This document shows positions 1 through 7,412 of a stretch of DNA of 44,332 nt, one piece after another. The notes beneath the pieces were generated by a model. It worked only from the letters and a program-made list of their open reading frames with translations. It did not search any database and had not been told where the DNA came from. Positions within the stretch are counted from its first letter, which is position 1. The number at the start of each line of letters is the position of its first letter. The position numbers were made by a program, and so were the translations under genes. The stretch covers positions 1-44,332 of the forward strand of contig JBNJGC010000002.1 of the NCBI GenBank assembly GCA_051747405.1, written 5' to 3'. This stretch comes from JAPHTQ01 sp051747405 (GTDB lineage Bacteria; Pseudomonadota; Gammaproteobacteria; Thiohalomonadales; Thiohalomonadaceae).

Positions 1-1085
1 GCCTCGCGCAGGTCCTCGATGCGTGAGTTGGTGCAGGAGCCGATGAAGACCTTGTCCACCGGAATGTCGCTGACCGCCATACCGGCATCCAGTCCCATGT
101 ACTCCAGCGCGCGGCGCATGCCGTCGGCCTTCACCTTGTCGCTCTCCACAGCCGGGTTCGGCACACTCTCGCTGACACCGACCACCATCTCCGGCGAGGT
201 GCCCCAGGTCACCTGCGGTTCGATGCAGGCGGCGTCGAGCACCACCTCCTTGTCGAAAACCGCACCGTTATCGGATTTAAGATCGCGCCACGCCTCGACC
301 GCCTTGTCCCACATATCGCCTTTCGGGGCGAAGGGCTTGTCCTTGAAGTAGTCGATGGTCTTGTCGTCCACCGCCACCATGCCGGCGCGGGCGCCCGCCT
401 CGATGGCCATATTGCAGACGGTCATGCGCCCCTCGACAGAGAGGTCACGGATCGCCTCGCCGGCGAACTCGACGGCATGGCCTGTGCCGCCGGCGGTGCC
501 GATCTTGCCGATGATCGCCAGTACAATGTCCTTGGCGGTGACGCCGGGGCCGACATGGCCCTGCACCGTCACCCGCATGTTCTTCATCTTCTTCTGCACC
601 AGGGTCTGGGTGGCCAAAACATGCTCCACCTCCGAGGTGCCGATGCCATGGGCCAGCGCACCGAAGGCGCCGTGGGTGGAGGTGTGGGAGTCGCCGCAGA
701 CCACGGTCATACCCGGCAGGGTCGCGCCCTCCTCCGGGCCGACCACGTGGACGATGCCCTGACGCACATCGTTCATCGGGAAGTAGGTCAGGCCGAACTC
801 CTTCACATTGGTCTCCAGGGTAGAGACCTGAATACGAGCGATGGGGTCTTCGATCCCCTCGATACCGCCACTCTGGCCGGTGGTGGGGACATTGTGGTCC
901 GGGGTCGCCACCACCGAATCGGTACGCCACGGCTTGCGCCCGGCAAGACGCAGCCCCTCGAAGGCCTGCGGCGAAGTCACCTCATGCACCAGGTGGCGGT
1001 CGATATAGAGCAACGCGGTACCGTCCTCTTCGCTGCGCACCACATGGGCATCCCACAATTTGTCGTACAGGGTCTTGCCGGTCAT
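1..1085 (-). CDS. leuC: 3-isopropylmalate dehydratase large subunit (partial, C-terminus off the window)
   Basis: LeuC with LeuD isomerises 2-isopropylmalate to 3-isopropylmalate in leucine synthesis, using a [4Fe-4S] cluster of the aconitase family. The frame is open from an ATG at 1085 to the window edge, giving 361 codons of an expected 465-470. The start reads MTGKTLYDKLWDAH, followed by aconitase-family signatures such as VVCGDSHTSTHGAFG and, right at the edge, FIGSCTNSRIEDLREA. The Cys in that last motif (about residue 350) is the first of three cluster ligands; the other two lie outside the window. The gene is divergent from a LysR-type regulator 117 bp away. leuD and leuB would be expected beyond position 1 but cannot be seen. 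Identification is firm; the only limit is truncation by the window. Confidence 0.96.
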   Translation of the reverse strand, partial: MTGKTLYDKLWDAHVVRSEEDGTALLYIDRHLVHEVTSPQAFEGLRLAGRKPWRTDSVVATPDHNVPTTGQSGGIEGIEDPIARIQVSTLETNVKEFGLTYFPMNDVRQGIVHVVGPEEGATLPGMTVVCGDSHTSTHGAFGALAHGIGTSEVEHVLATQTLVQKKMKNMRVTVQGHVGPGVTAKDIVLAIIGKIGTAGGTGHAVEFAGEAIRDLSVEGRMTVCNMAIEAGARAGMVAVDDKTIDYFKDKPFAPKGDMWDKAVEAWRDLKSDNGAVFDKEVVLDAACIEPQVTWGTSPEMVVGVSESVPNPAVESDKVKADGMRRALEYMGLDAGMAVSDIPVDKVFIGSCTNSRIEDLRE

Positions 1086-1175
1086 CTCTCTTCTCCGTTG
1101 AACCGGGTTAATGACAGTATTTTCAGCATAACCCCAGCCTAGCCATTACACAAATTCATATTTTTCATATATTCT

Positions 1176-1190
1176 ATTCCTGACTGGAAT
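1176..1190. promoter_or_regulatory. candidate LysR-type operator (ATTCC-N5-GGAAT)
   Basis: A perfect inverted repeat ATTCC-TGACT-GGAAT lies 12 bp before the LysR-type gene in the leuC/regulator divergent region. Its inner part (1177-1189) fits the T-N11-A rule for LysR-family binding sites. AT-rich sequence just upstream (1151-1175) could hold the promoter. That this site is bound by the adjacent regulator and affects leuC is inference from position. Confidence 0.45.
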
Positions 1191-1202
1191 TTACGGTGAT
1201 TT

Positions 1203-2075
1203 ATGGATATCTCTGCAATACAGGCTTTCAGGGCGGTGGCCGATAGCGGCTCCTTCTCTCAGGCGGCGGAGCGGCTCTACATCACCCAGCCGGCGGTAAG
1301 CAAACGCATCGCCGCGCTGGAGCGGGAGCTGGACCGCCCCCTGTTCGACCGTATCGGGCGCCAAGTGGTACTGACCGAGGCGGGACGAGCACTGCTCCCC
1401 CATGCCCGGCGCATCCTCGACGAAGTGGAACTGAGTCGGCGCGCCATGACCGACCTCTCCGGTCGCATCGCCGGTCGGCTGAGTCTGGGCACCAGTCACC
1501 ATATCGGACTGCACCGGTTGCCGCCGCTGCTGCGTGAGTTGCGCCAGCGCTACCCCGAGCTGCAGCTGGACATCCGCTTTCTCGACTCAGAGACCGCCTG
1601 CCGTGCAGTGGAGCATGGAGAGCTGGAACTGGCCATCGTCACCCTGCCGCCGCGCCCCTCAGCACAGCTGCAACTGGCGCCTGTGTGGCAGGACCCACTG
1701 AGCGTGGTCTGTGCCACCGACCACCCCCTGGCCGGTTACCAAAAGGCGGGGCTTCCGACCCTGGCGCAACACCGCGCCATCCTCCCCGGCCCGGAGACCT
1801 TTACCCGCCAGATCGTCGAGTCCGCCTTCAAGCCGCTGAGTATGGCCCTCCAGGTAGAGCTCTCCACCAACTACCTCGAAACCATCAAAATGCTCACCGC
1901 CGTCGGCCTGGGTTGGAGCGTACTGCCCGACACCATGCTCGACAGCGAATTGAAGCGACTCAATACCCCGCTGCACCTCTCGCGCCAGCTCGGTGTAGTA
2001 CAACATGCGGCACGAACCCCCTCCAACGCCGCCAGGGCGATGCTGGAGCTGTTGATGTCGGTGGATAAAAGTTGA
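1203..2075 (+). CDS. LysR-family transcriptional regulator
   Basis: A 290-residue protein of the usual LysR length. The N-terminal winged helix-turn-helix spans about residues 1-60 (FSQAAERLYITQPAVSKRIA followed by LERELDRPLF). A periplasmic-binding-protein-like effector domain follows from about residue 90 (LGTSHHIGLHRLPPLLREL and onward). The start is ATG at 1203, with only a weak ribosome site (GGTGAT) ahead. It is divergent from leuC, the classical arrangement in which a LysR regulator controls itself and its neighbour, and a T-N11-A palindrome sits in the shared region. Leucine-pathway control is therefore plausible, but the ligand is unknown. It is not obviously LeuO or CysB, so no symbol is given. 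Confidence 0.9.
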   Translation: MDISAIQAFRAVADSGSFSQAAERLYITQPAVSKRIAALERELDRPLFDRIGRQVVLTEAGRALLPHARRILDEVELSRRAMTDLSGRIAGRLSLGTSHHIGLHRLPPLLRELRQRYPELQLDIRFLDSETACRAVEHGELELAIVTLPPRPSAQLQLAPVWQDPLSVVCATDHPLAGYQKAGLPTLAQHRAILPGPETFTRQIVESAFKPLSMALQVELSTNYLETIKMLTAVGLGWSVLPDTMLDSELKRLNTPLHLSRQLGVVQHAARTPSNAARAMLELLMSVDKS

Positions 2076-2116
2076 CAGTCGTCACACAACTACTCGCCCC
2101 ACCGACAGGATGTGTC

Positions 2117-2135
2117 CACCGCAAAGGCGCAAAGT
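2117..2135 (+). repeat. dispersed CCGCAAAGGCGCAAAG unit, copy 1
   Basis: These 19 bases match 9003-9021 at 17 positions (CACCGCAAAGGCGCAAAGT against TACCGCAAGGGCGCAAAGT). Both copies are intergenic and in the same orientation. The meaning is unknown; a short dispersed intergenic repeat is the simplest reading. Confidence 0.45.
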
Positions 2136-2275
2136 TATGAAGCGGGTGTGAGTTCCTAGGCCAGACTACCCGTCCAGAGGCGTGTGTAGCGATATCCTAA
2201 CGATGCCCGGCGGAGATGTCGGCCTCGTTCCCTCCCGGCTGCCTGACGCGGAGATACCACGTTCCAGTCATTTGA

Positions 2276-2301
2276 GATGCGCTTTGCAAGCTCAGCGCAT
2301 C
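2276..2301. repeat. REP-like inverted repeat
   Basis: Perfect 8-bp arms GATGCGCT and AGCGCATC flank a 10-base loop. A diverged relative (GATGCGCTTCGCAAACTCCG onward) lies at 14213-14239 between two convergent genes, so this appears to be a dispersed extragenic palindrome. No associated tyrosine transposase (RAYT) gene is in the window. Confidence 0.6.
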
Positions 2302-2307
2302 CTATCT

Positions 2308-2407
2308 NNNNNNNNNNNNNNNNNNNNNNNNNNNNNNNNNNNNNNNNNNNNNNNNNNNNNNNNNNNNNNNNNNNNNNNNNNNNNNNNNNNNNNNNNNNNN
2401 NNNNNNN
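2308..2407. other. assembly gap (100 N)
   Basis: Exactly 100 N. The 18 bases before it (2290-2307) are repeated immediately after it (2408-2425), which suggests two contig ends that overlap by 18 bp within the REP-like repeat. The true gap may therefore be nil or small. Confidence 0.95.
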
Positions 2408-2425
2408 GCTCAGCGCATCCTATCT
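2408..2425 (+). repeat. 18-bp duplicate of the sequence left of the gap
   Basis: Identical to 2290-2307 (GCTCAGCGCATCCTATCT), the right arm of the REP-like hairpin. It is either an unmerged contig overlap or the edge of a second repeat copy hidden in the gap. Confidence 0.7.
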
Positions 2426-2827
2426 GCTGGCTACACAGTAGCCACTTCGCTAAACTATAAGCGCTTGGCTGGCATCAGACCGTTGTGCTCATACCACAAA
2501 TCGTTTCGGACGTAGGGGAAGGGCTGGCCTAGCTTCCACATCCTGCCGTGCCACCCATGCCCCAAAATACACGCCATGCCCTGGCGTCACCCTCAAAGAG
2601 CCTTTATCAGAGCCTGAAACAGGGTTATCATTCAGTATCGGTGTCATGGGTATGGCCGCGCTCAGATGATCCATGCCATCCGCCGGCCCCTGCCGTTGGG
2701 GGGCAATGGCCCCACAACTGAAACCGCGCTTCCATTCACTAGCTCGATATAGCGCCGCACATCGCGGCATTGCGCGGAATTATCGCAGATTTCCCCCTAG
2801 TAATATCTTGGCTCCACACAACATAAA

Positions 2828-2850
2828 CCTTGAACTTTGAACTTTGAGCC
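2828..2850 (+). repeat. TTGAAC heptamer array, copy A
   Basis: Tandem units reading CCTTGAACTTTGAACTTTGA. The same units recur at 4535-4586 (opposite orientation) and 4684-4710. The TTG used as the apparent start of the next gene lies inside this array. Confidence 0.7.
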
Positions 2851-3370
2851 TCCCCAACCGTTAATCCTCGGTCGCTGGTGTGCCGATCCGCTTTCGCCGA
2901 AGGCGGCACAGCAGCTGCTGTCGAGTTGCGAGGCGAGGGCGCGAAAGCGAAGACGCCACGCAGGCAGCACCCTGATATGCGGGTTGCAGCGGATGGTTGC
3001 CCGCTTCTGGCTGGGGGCGGATATTGTTGATGATTATCAGCTACTCAAACCCGCCGCGGCCCGCTCCGCCCACGGCGAGGCGCTGCTGGATCTGGTCTAC
3101 GGCCAGCTGCTGTTAAGCCGCAAACTGGCCTCCGGCCTGCCCCACCTGGAGCGCGGCTTTCGTCGTGCCGCCAACCTCTTCAGCGCCAGCGACTACCTTG
3201 AGGTAATGAACCGCCACCGCTTGCTGCGCCAGCTCCCGCTCTCCGATATCCCGGCTCCGGCAGAGCCGCTAGAGGCGCTACTGATCGCAGCACGGGTCAT
3301 CGAGCGCATGCGCCAATCATCACCGCAGCGTCCCGCCTACCGCCACGACCCGAAGGATACCTACGGGTAG
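2837..3370 (+). CDS. unrecognised 177-residue protein
   Basis: I do not recognise this protein. It is rich in Leu, Ala and Arg, with a basic segment near residues 33-41 (EARARKRRRHA) and an otherwise alpha-helical look (YGQLLLSRKLASGLPHLERG, FSASDYLEVMNRHRLLRQLP). No signal peptide or membrane segment is visible. The frame is long and codon use matches its neighbours, so it is probably a real gene. The start is doubtful: the only upstream start is a TTG inside a TTGAAC repeat with no ribosome site, and the first internal ATG is at about residue 53. It is convergent with the MFS gene, 24 bp apart. Function is unknown. Confidence 0.6.
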   Translation: MNFEPPQPLILGRWCADPLSPKAAQQLLSSCEARARKRRRHAGSTLICGLQRMVARFWLGADIVDDYQLLKPAAARSAHGEALLDLVYGQLLLSRKLASGLPHLERGFRRAANLFSASDYLEVMNRHRLLRQLPLSDIPAPAEPLEALLIAARVIERMRQSSPQRPAYRHDPKDTYG

Positions 3371-3394
3371 CCATTTCCCCACTAGCAGGGCGAA

Positions 3395-4522
3395 TCAACC
3401 GCGGATCCAGCGCCAACTGATCCCGACGGAGAGGGCCGCCAGAGCGGCGGCGATATAGTAGGTGGTGGCAGCGCCGATCACATCCCATGCCATGCCACTG
3501 TAGAGCGCACCAAAGGCACCGCCGGCGCCGAAACTCAAGCTGCTATAGAGGGCCTGTCCGCGCCCCTGGTGGCGACCGACAAAGAACTGATGGAACAGGG
3601 CGATCGCCGTGGCGTGGAAGACACCGAAACTGGCTGCGTGCAGCAGTTGGGCGAAGAGCATCACCGGCAGCGACTCGGGCACCGCACCGGTGAGCAGCCA
3701 GCGCAAGGCGGTCAGTCCGGTAGCCCAAAGCATCAAGCTAGGCAGGGTATACCGGCGTACCAGCTGCGCCATGACCAGAAATATCAACACCTCGGCGATC
3801 ACCCCCAGGGCCCAGAACTGACCGATTACCCCCTTGGAGTAGCCAAAGCCCTCCATGTAGATGGTATAGAAGGTGTAGTAGGGTCCATGGCTGGCCTGCA
3901 CCAGAAAAGTGACCGCCAACAGCGCCAGCACCTTGGGCTGTCGCAGCACCCTCCAGATCGAGGTATGTTCCTGAGTCGAGACCGGGTCAGCACTCTCGGG
4001 GGCGACCAGTGCGCTGCCCCAGATGGCCAGGAACATCAGCAGCAGTACCGGTGGCAACAACGCCGGACCGAAGCTGTCGATCAGCGGCCCGAGGCCGGCC
4101 ACGGCAACGATAAAGCCGATGGAACCCCACAGGCGAACCATGCTGTAGCGGTGGCTCTCTTTGCCCAGGTGGCTGAGGGTGGAGGCCTCGAACTGCGGCA
4201 GCGCGGCATTCCAGAAAAAACTAAACAGCAGCATCACCGCCGCCAGCGGCCAGAAATCCCGGGCGAGAAAGACACCACAGAAACTCACCACCGCCAGCAA
4301 CGAACCCCAACGCACCACCGCCATACGCTTGCCGGTGTGATCGGCGATCCAGCCCCAGATATTGGGCGAGATGATCTTGGTGGCCATCAGGATCGCCATC
4401 AACTGGCCGATCTCCAGACTGCTGAAACCCAGCGACTTGAGATAGAGCGACCAGTACGGCACCACCGCGCCGAGGCTGGCGAAGTAGAACAGATAAAAAC
4501 CGGAGAGGCGCCAGTAGGGCAT
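3395..4522 (-). CDS. MFS transporter, HcaT/PPP-type family
   Basis: A 375-residue integral membrane protein with about 12 hydrophobic helices. The N-terminus (MPYWRLSGFYLFYFASLGAV) and the helix 2-3 region (IISPNIWGWIADHTGKRMAV) are typical of the phenylpropionate-permease-like branch of the major facilitator superfamily. Members of this branch often sit beside aroC in gammaproteobacteria, as here, but their substrate is generally unproven. The ATG at 4522 has no clear ribosome site; the bases just upstream are the heptamer array at 4535-4586. A possible promoter lies beyond that array (TTGGCA, 16 bp, AATACT on the minus strand, 4594-4621). It may instead be read through from aroC. Confidence 0.88.
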   Translation of the reverse strand: MPYWRLSGFYLFYFASLGAVVPYWSLYLKSLGFSSLEIGQLMAILMATKIISPNIWGWIADHTGKRMAVVRWGSLLAVVSFCGVFLARDFWPLAAVMLLFSFFWNAALPQFEASTLSHLGKESHRYSMVRLWGSIGFIVAVAGLGPLIDSFGPALLPPVLLLMFLAIWGSALVAPESADPVSTQEHTSIWRVLRQPKVLALLAVTFLVQASHGPYYTFYTIYMEGFGYSKGVIGQFWALGVIAEVLIFLVMAQLVRRYTLPSLMLWATGLTALRWLLTGAVPESLPVMLFAQLLHAASFGVFHATAIALFHQFFVGRHQGRGQALYSSLSFGAGGAFGALYSGMAWDVIGAATTYYIAAALAALSVGISWRWIRG

Positions 4523-4534
4523 GAAAATAGCTAC

Positions 4535-4586
4535 AAGTTCAAAGTTGAAGGTTCAAGGTTCAAGGTTCGAGGTTCAAGGTTGGTAG
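4535..4586 (-). repeat. TTGAACC heptamer array, copy B (minus orientation)
   Basis: On the minus strand this is a run of about six TTGAACC-like heptamers with small changes (TTGAACC, TCGAACC, TTCAACT). It lies 12 bp before the MFS start codon. It is complementary to the array at 4684-4710, so the two could form a long stem around the roughly 100 bases between them. Confidence 0.75.
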
Positions 4587-4593
4587 CATAAAA

Positions 4594-4621
4594 AGTATTG
4601 GCACATGCGTAACCCTGCCAA
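4594..4621 (-). promoter_or_regulatory. possible promoter with TTGGCA/TGCCAA inverted repeat
   Basis: On the minus strand TTGGCA (4621-4616), 16 bp and AATACT (4599-4594) resemble a sigma-70 promoter facing the MFS gene. The same bases form an inverted repeat TTGGCA-N12-TGCCAA (4598-4621). The -10 match is only moderate. Confidence 0.3.
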
Positions 4622-4683
4622 TCAGGGCCAATGAACGTCACGCGCGACAACGGATTGATAGCAAGAGACTGCAACATGCACCC

Positions 4684-4710
4684 CCTTGAACCTTGAACTT
4701 TAAACCTTGA
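4684..4710 (+). repeat. TTGAACC heptamer array, copy C
   Basis: Reads CCTTGAACCTTGAACTTTAA followed by ACCTTGA, ending a few bases beyond the aroC stop codon. It is in opposite orientation to copy B. In an aroC transcript, copies B and C would pair into a stem that could stop or stabilise the message. Confidence 0.75.
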
Positions 4711-4716
4711 GCTCGA

Positions 4717-5805
4717 CTAGCCCGGAATCACCGGCGTTTCGGATCGCACATCCGCATTCTGCGCACGATGACGCAACAGGTGGTCCATCAGCACCAGTGC
4801 CATCATCGCCTCGGCGATGGGGGTGGCGCGGATGCCCACACAGGGGTCGTGGCGTCCCTCGGTGATCACTTCGGTCGACTCGCCCTTCAGATTCACGCTA
4901 TGACCGGGCAGACGCAGACTGGAGGTGGGCTTCATGGCGATGGAGGCGACGATGGCCTGACCGGAGGAGATACCGCCGAGGATACCGCCTGCGTGGTTGG
5001 AGAGAAACCCCTCGGGGGTCATCTCGTCACGGTGCTCGGTACCCTTTTGCTCGACACAGGCAAAACCGTCACCGATCTCCACCCCCTTGACCGCGTTGAT
5101 GGACATTAGCGCATGGGCCAGATCCGCATCGAGACGGTCGAAGATCGGCTCGCCCAGCCCCGGCATTACCCCCTCGGCCACTACCGTCACCTTGGCGCCG
5201 ACGGAGTCGCCCTCCTTGCGCAGGGCATCCATATAGGCCTCCATCTCGGCCACCTTGGCGGCGTCGGGGCAGAAGAAGGGGTTATTATGCACCTCGTTCC
5301 AATCGAAGGCCTCGGGTCGGATCGGGCCGAGCTGTGAGAGGTAACCACGGACGGTGATCCCCTGCGCCGCCAGGTACTTCTTGGCGATGCCGCCGGCGGC
5401 GACGCGCATCGCCGTCTCCCGTGCCGAGGAGCGACCGCCGCCACGATAGTCGCGGATGCCGTACTTCTGCTGATAGGTGTAGTCGGCATGACCCGGTCGA
5501 AAGCGATCCATGATCTTGGAGTAGTCTTTCGAGCGCTGGTCGGTGTTCTCGATCAACAGACCGATTGGCGTACCGGTGGTCTTGCCCTCGAACACTCCGG
5601 AGAGGATGCGCACCTGATCCGCCTCGCGGCGCTGGGTGGTGTGGCGCGAGGTGCCCGGCTTGCGACGATCCAGATCCGCCTGCAGGTCCGCCTCCGACAG
5701 CTCAAGCCCCGGCGGGCAGCCGTCGACGATGGCGCCGAGCGCCGGACCGTGGGACTCACCGAAGGTGGTAACCGTAAAAAGCTTACCGAAACTGTTTCCT
5801 GACAT
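4717..5805 (-). CDS. aroC: chorismate synthase
   Basis: Chorismate synthase removes phosphate from 5-enolpyruvylshikimate-3-phosphate to make chorismate, the branch point for aromatic compounds, and needs reduced FMN. The 362 residues equal the family length. Family signatures are visible: GNSFGKLFTVTTFGESHG at the N-terminus, the RPGHADYTY motif, YRGGGRSSARETAMRVAAGG, and a C-terminal RHDPCVGIRATPIAEAM. The start (MSGNSFGKLF) lies three bases from an assembly gap, so its promoter and ribosome site cannot be seen. Upstream neighbours across the gap are hemN and prmB; aroC directly after prmB is common in gammaproteobacteria. Confidence 0.97.
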   Translation of the reverse strand: MSGNSFGKLFTVTTFGESHGPALGAIVDGCPPGLELSEADLQADLDRRKPGTSRHTTQRREADQVRILSGVFEGKTTGTPIGLLIENTDQRSKDYSKIMDRFRPGHADYTYQQKYGIRDYRGGGRSSARETAMRVAAGGIAKKYLAAQGITVRGYLSQLGPIRPEAFDWNEVHNNPFFCPDAAKVAEMEAYMDALRKEGDSVGAKVTVVAEGVMPGLGEPIFDRLDADLAHALMSINAVKGVEIGDGFACVEQKGTEHRDEMTPEGFLSNHAGGILGGISSGQAIVASIAMKPTSSLRLPGHSVNLKGESTEVITEGRHDPCVGIRATPIAEAMMALVLMDHLLRHRAQNADVRSETPVIPG

Positions 5806-5807
5806 AG

Positions 5808-5907
5808 NNNNNNNNNNNNNNNNNNNNNNNNNNNNNNNNNNNNNNNNNNNNNNNNNNNNNNNNNNNNNNNNNNNNNNNNNNNNNNNNNNNNNNNNNNNNN
5901 NNNNNNN
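5808..5907. other. assembly gap (100 N)
   Basis: Exactly 100 N between the aroC start and the hemN stop. The flanks are too short to show whether the contigs overlap. Anything, or nothing, may be missing here, including the aroC promoter. Confidence 0.95.
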
Positions 5908-5909
5908 TT

Positions 5910-7295
5910 TTAGATCACTTTGGAAAAACGCTGGTTGTTCTTTTCGCGCAGGTAGCGGTCGAAGACCATGCAGATGTTGCGGATCAGCAGCTTGCCCGCC
6001 GGGTTGACCTCGATGCGGTCGGCCTCCAGCTTGAGCAGGCCATCTCCCTGCATCCCTTCAAGGTCCTTCAACTCGCTGGCGAAGTAGTCGTTGAAGACGA
6101 TGCCGAAGGCCTGCTCCACCTTCGCCTTGTGCAGCGCGAAGTGGCAGATGAGGTCGGTGATCACCGCGCGGCGCAGTTTGTCGTCGGCATCCAGCTCTAC
6201 GCCGCGGAAGACCGCCAGTTTGTCGGCGTCGATGGCGGCGTAGTAATCCTCCAGATCTTTGAGGTTCTGTGAGTAGGAGTCGCCCACCATGCCGATGGAG
6301 GTGGCGCCGATACCGACCAGGTCGCACTGGGCGTGGGTGGAATAGCCCTGAAAGTTGCGATAGAGGGTACCGTCGCGCTGCGCCACGGCAAGCTCATCGT
6401 CGGGCTTGGCGAAGTGGTCCATGCCGATGTAGAGATAGCCGGCAGCGGTGAGCTTTTCGATGGTCATCTGCAGGATATCGAGCTTCTCCTGCGGCGCCGG
6501 CAGTTCGCTCTCATCGATACGCCGCTGCGGCTTGAACAGCTCCGGCAGGTGGGCGTAGTTAAACACCGAGAGGCGATCCGGGTCGATCTCGATGGCCCGC
6601 TCCAGAGTCTTCTCGAAGCTCTCCACGCTCTGCAGCGGCAGGCCGTAGATGAGGTCCATGGAGATCGACTTGAAGCCCTCGCTGCGCGCCGCCTCCAGTG
6701 CACCGAGGGTCTGTGCGTCGCTCTGAACGCGGTTGACGGCCTTCTGTACCCGTTCGTCGAAGTCTTGCACACCGAGACTCATACGGTTAAAGCCCAGCTC
6801 TCGCAGCAGGGCGATGGTATCGGTCTCGACCTCGCGCGGGTCGATTTCGATGGAGTACTCGCCGGTATCGTCGTCGTGCAGGGTGAAGCACTCGCGGGTC
6901 TTGTCCATCAGTGCGCGCATCTCGTCGTGGCTGATGAAGGTGGGTGTGCCGCCGCCCCAGTGGAGCTGATCCACGGTGCGCTCCTTGTGGAACAGCTCCC
7001 CCTGCAGCTCCAGCTCGCGAAAGACCCGTTTGAGATAGGGGGCGGCGCGGCTGCGGTCCTTGGTGGCCACCTTGTTGCAGCCGCAATAGAAGCAGACGGT
7101 GTCGCAGAAGGGAATATGGAAATAGAGCGAGAGCGGATTGCCCGCCCGGTTGGTCGCCTCGGCCTGGCGGCGATACTGCTCTTCGCCGAACCCCGCGTGG
7201 AACTGCACCGCGGTCGGGTAGGAGGTGTAGCGCGGACCGGACTTGTCGTAGCGCTTGATCAGGTCCAGGTCGAAGATGATGTTCTGTGTGGTCAT
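5910..7295 (-). CDS. hemN: oxygen-independent coproporphyrinogen III oxidase
   Basis: HemN is a radical-SAM enzyme that decarboxylates two propionate side chains of coproporphyrinogen III to make protoporphyrinogen IX without oxygen. The 461 residues match true HemN (457 in E. coli) rather than the shorter HemW-like proteins. The cluster motif FHIPFCDTVCFYCGCN carries C64, C68 and C71 plus the extra C73 typical of HemN; GPRYTSYPTA lies at residues 20-29. The frame stays open to 7403, but MTTQNIIFDLDL at 7295 matches family N-termini, and the upstream extension runs through hairpin-forming repeats. It suggests haem synthesis under low oxygen. No clear FNR-type TTGAT-N4-ATCAA site was seen upstream. 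Confidence 0.95.
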   Translation of the reverse strand: MTTQNIIFDLDLIKRYDKSGPRYTSYPTAVQFHAGFGEEQYRRQAEATNRAGNPLSLYFHIPFCDTVCFYCGCNKVATKDRSRAAPYLKRVFRELELQGELFHKERTVDQLHWGGGTPTFISHDEMRALMDKTRECFTLHDDDTGEYSIEIDPREVETDTIALLRELGFNRMSLGVQDFDERVQKAVNRVQSDAQTLGALEAARSEGFKSISMDLIYGLPLQSVESFEKTLERAIEIDPDRLSVFNYAHLPELFKPQRRIDESELPAPQEKLDILQMTIEKLTAAGYLYIGMDHFAKPDDELAVAQRDGTLYRNFQGYSTHAQCDLVGIGATSIGMVGDSYSQNLKDLEDYYAAIDADKLAVFRGVELDADDKLRRAVITDLICHFALHKAKVEQAFGIVFNDYFASELKDLEGMQGDGLLKLEADRIEVNPAGKLLIRNICMVFDRYLREKNNQRFSKVI

Positions 7296-7344
7296 AGAGT
7301 TAGCCTTCCACATTGAGACCGTAACGTCGGGTCTCATTGGTTGG

Positions 7345-7385
7345 TGCCCGTTTGGGCAAACAGCGGTGCCGGGCTGAAGCCCGAC
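7345..7385. repeat. pair of short hairpins between prmB and hemN
   Basis: Two inverted repeats: TGCCC-GTTT-GGGCA (7345-7358), and GCCGGGCT-GA-AGCCCGAC (7368-7385, 8-bp stem with one G-T pair). The second resembles the common GTCGGGCTTCAGCCCGAC extragenic palindrome of proteobacteria. No T-run follows on either strand, so they are not called terminators. Confidence 0.5.
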
Positions 7386-7412
7386 CTGCCCCCCGTGTGG
7401 CAAATGGTCTGT

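Larger units (their letters stand above)
2076..2836. other. gene-poor repeat-rich interval with an assembly gap
   Basis: No convincing gene is seen here. The stretch holds a copy of a CCGCAAAGGCGCAAAG unit (2117-2135), an imperfectly conserved REP-like hairpin (2276-2301), 100 N (2308-2407), and a TTGAAC repeat at its right end. A 28-codon leftward frame (2455-2541, start MWKLGQPF, end LMPAKRL) reads like the tail of a protein but has no upstream coding body. A longer leftward frame at 2489-2770 has no recognisable domain. The interval looks like decayed or repetitive intergenic DNA. Confidence 0.6.

Noticed and set aside
2489..2770. 93-codon minus-strand frame in the repeat-rich interval
   Set aside because: No domain, no ribosome site, and it lies among repeats; not supported as a gene.
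3569..4591. 340-codon plus-strand frame opposite the MFS gene
   Set aside because: Gln/His-rich shadow frame; the minus strand encodes a clear 12-helix transporter.
7296..7403. 36-residue N-terminal extension of HemN
   Set aside because: The extension crosses hairpin-forming repeats, and MTTQNIIFDLDL gives the standard length.
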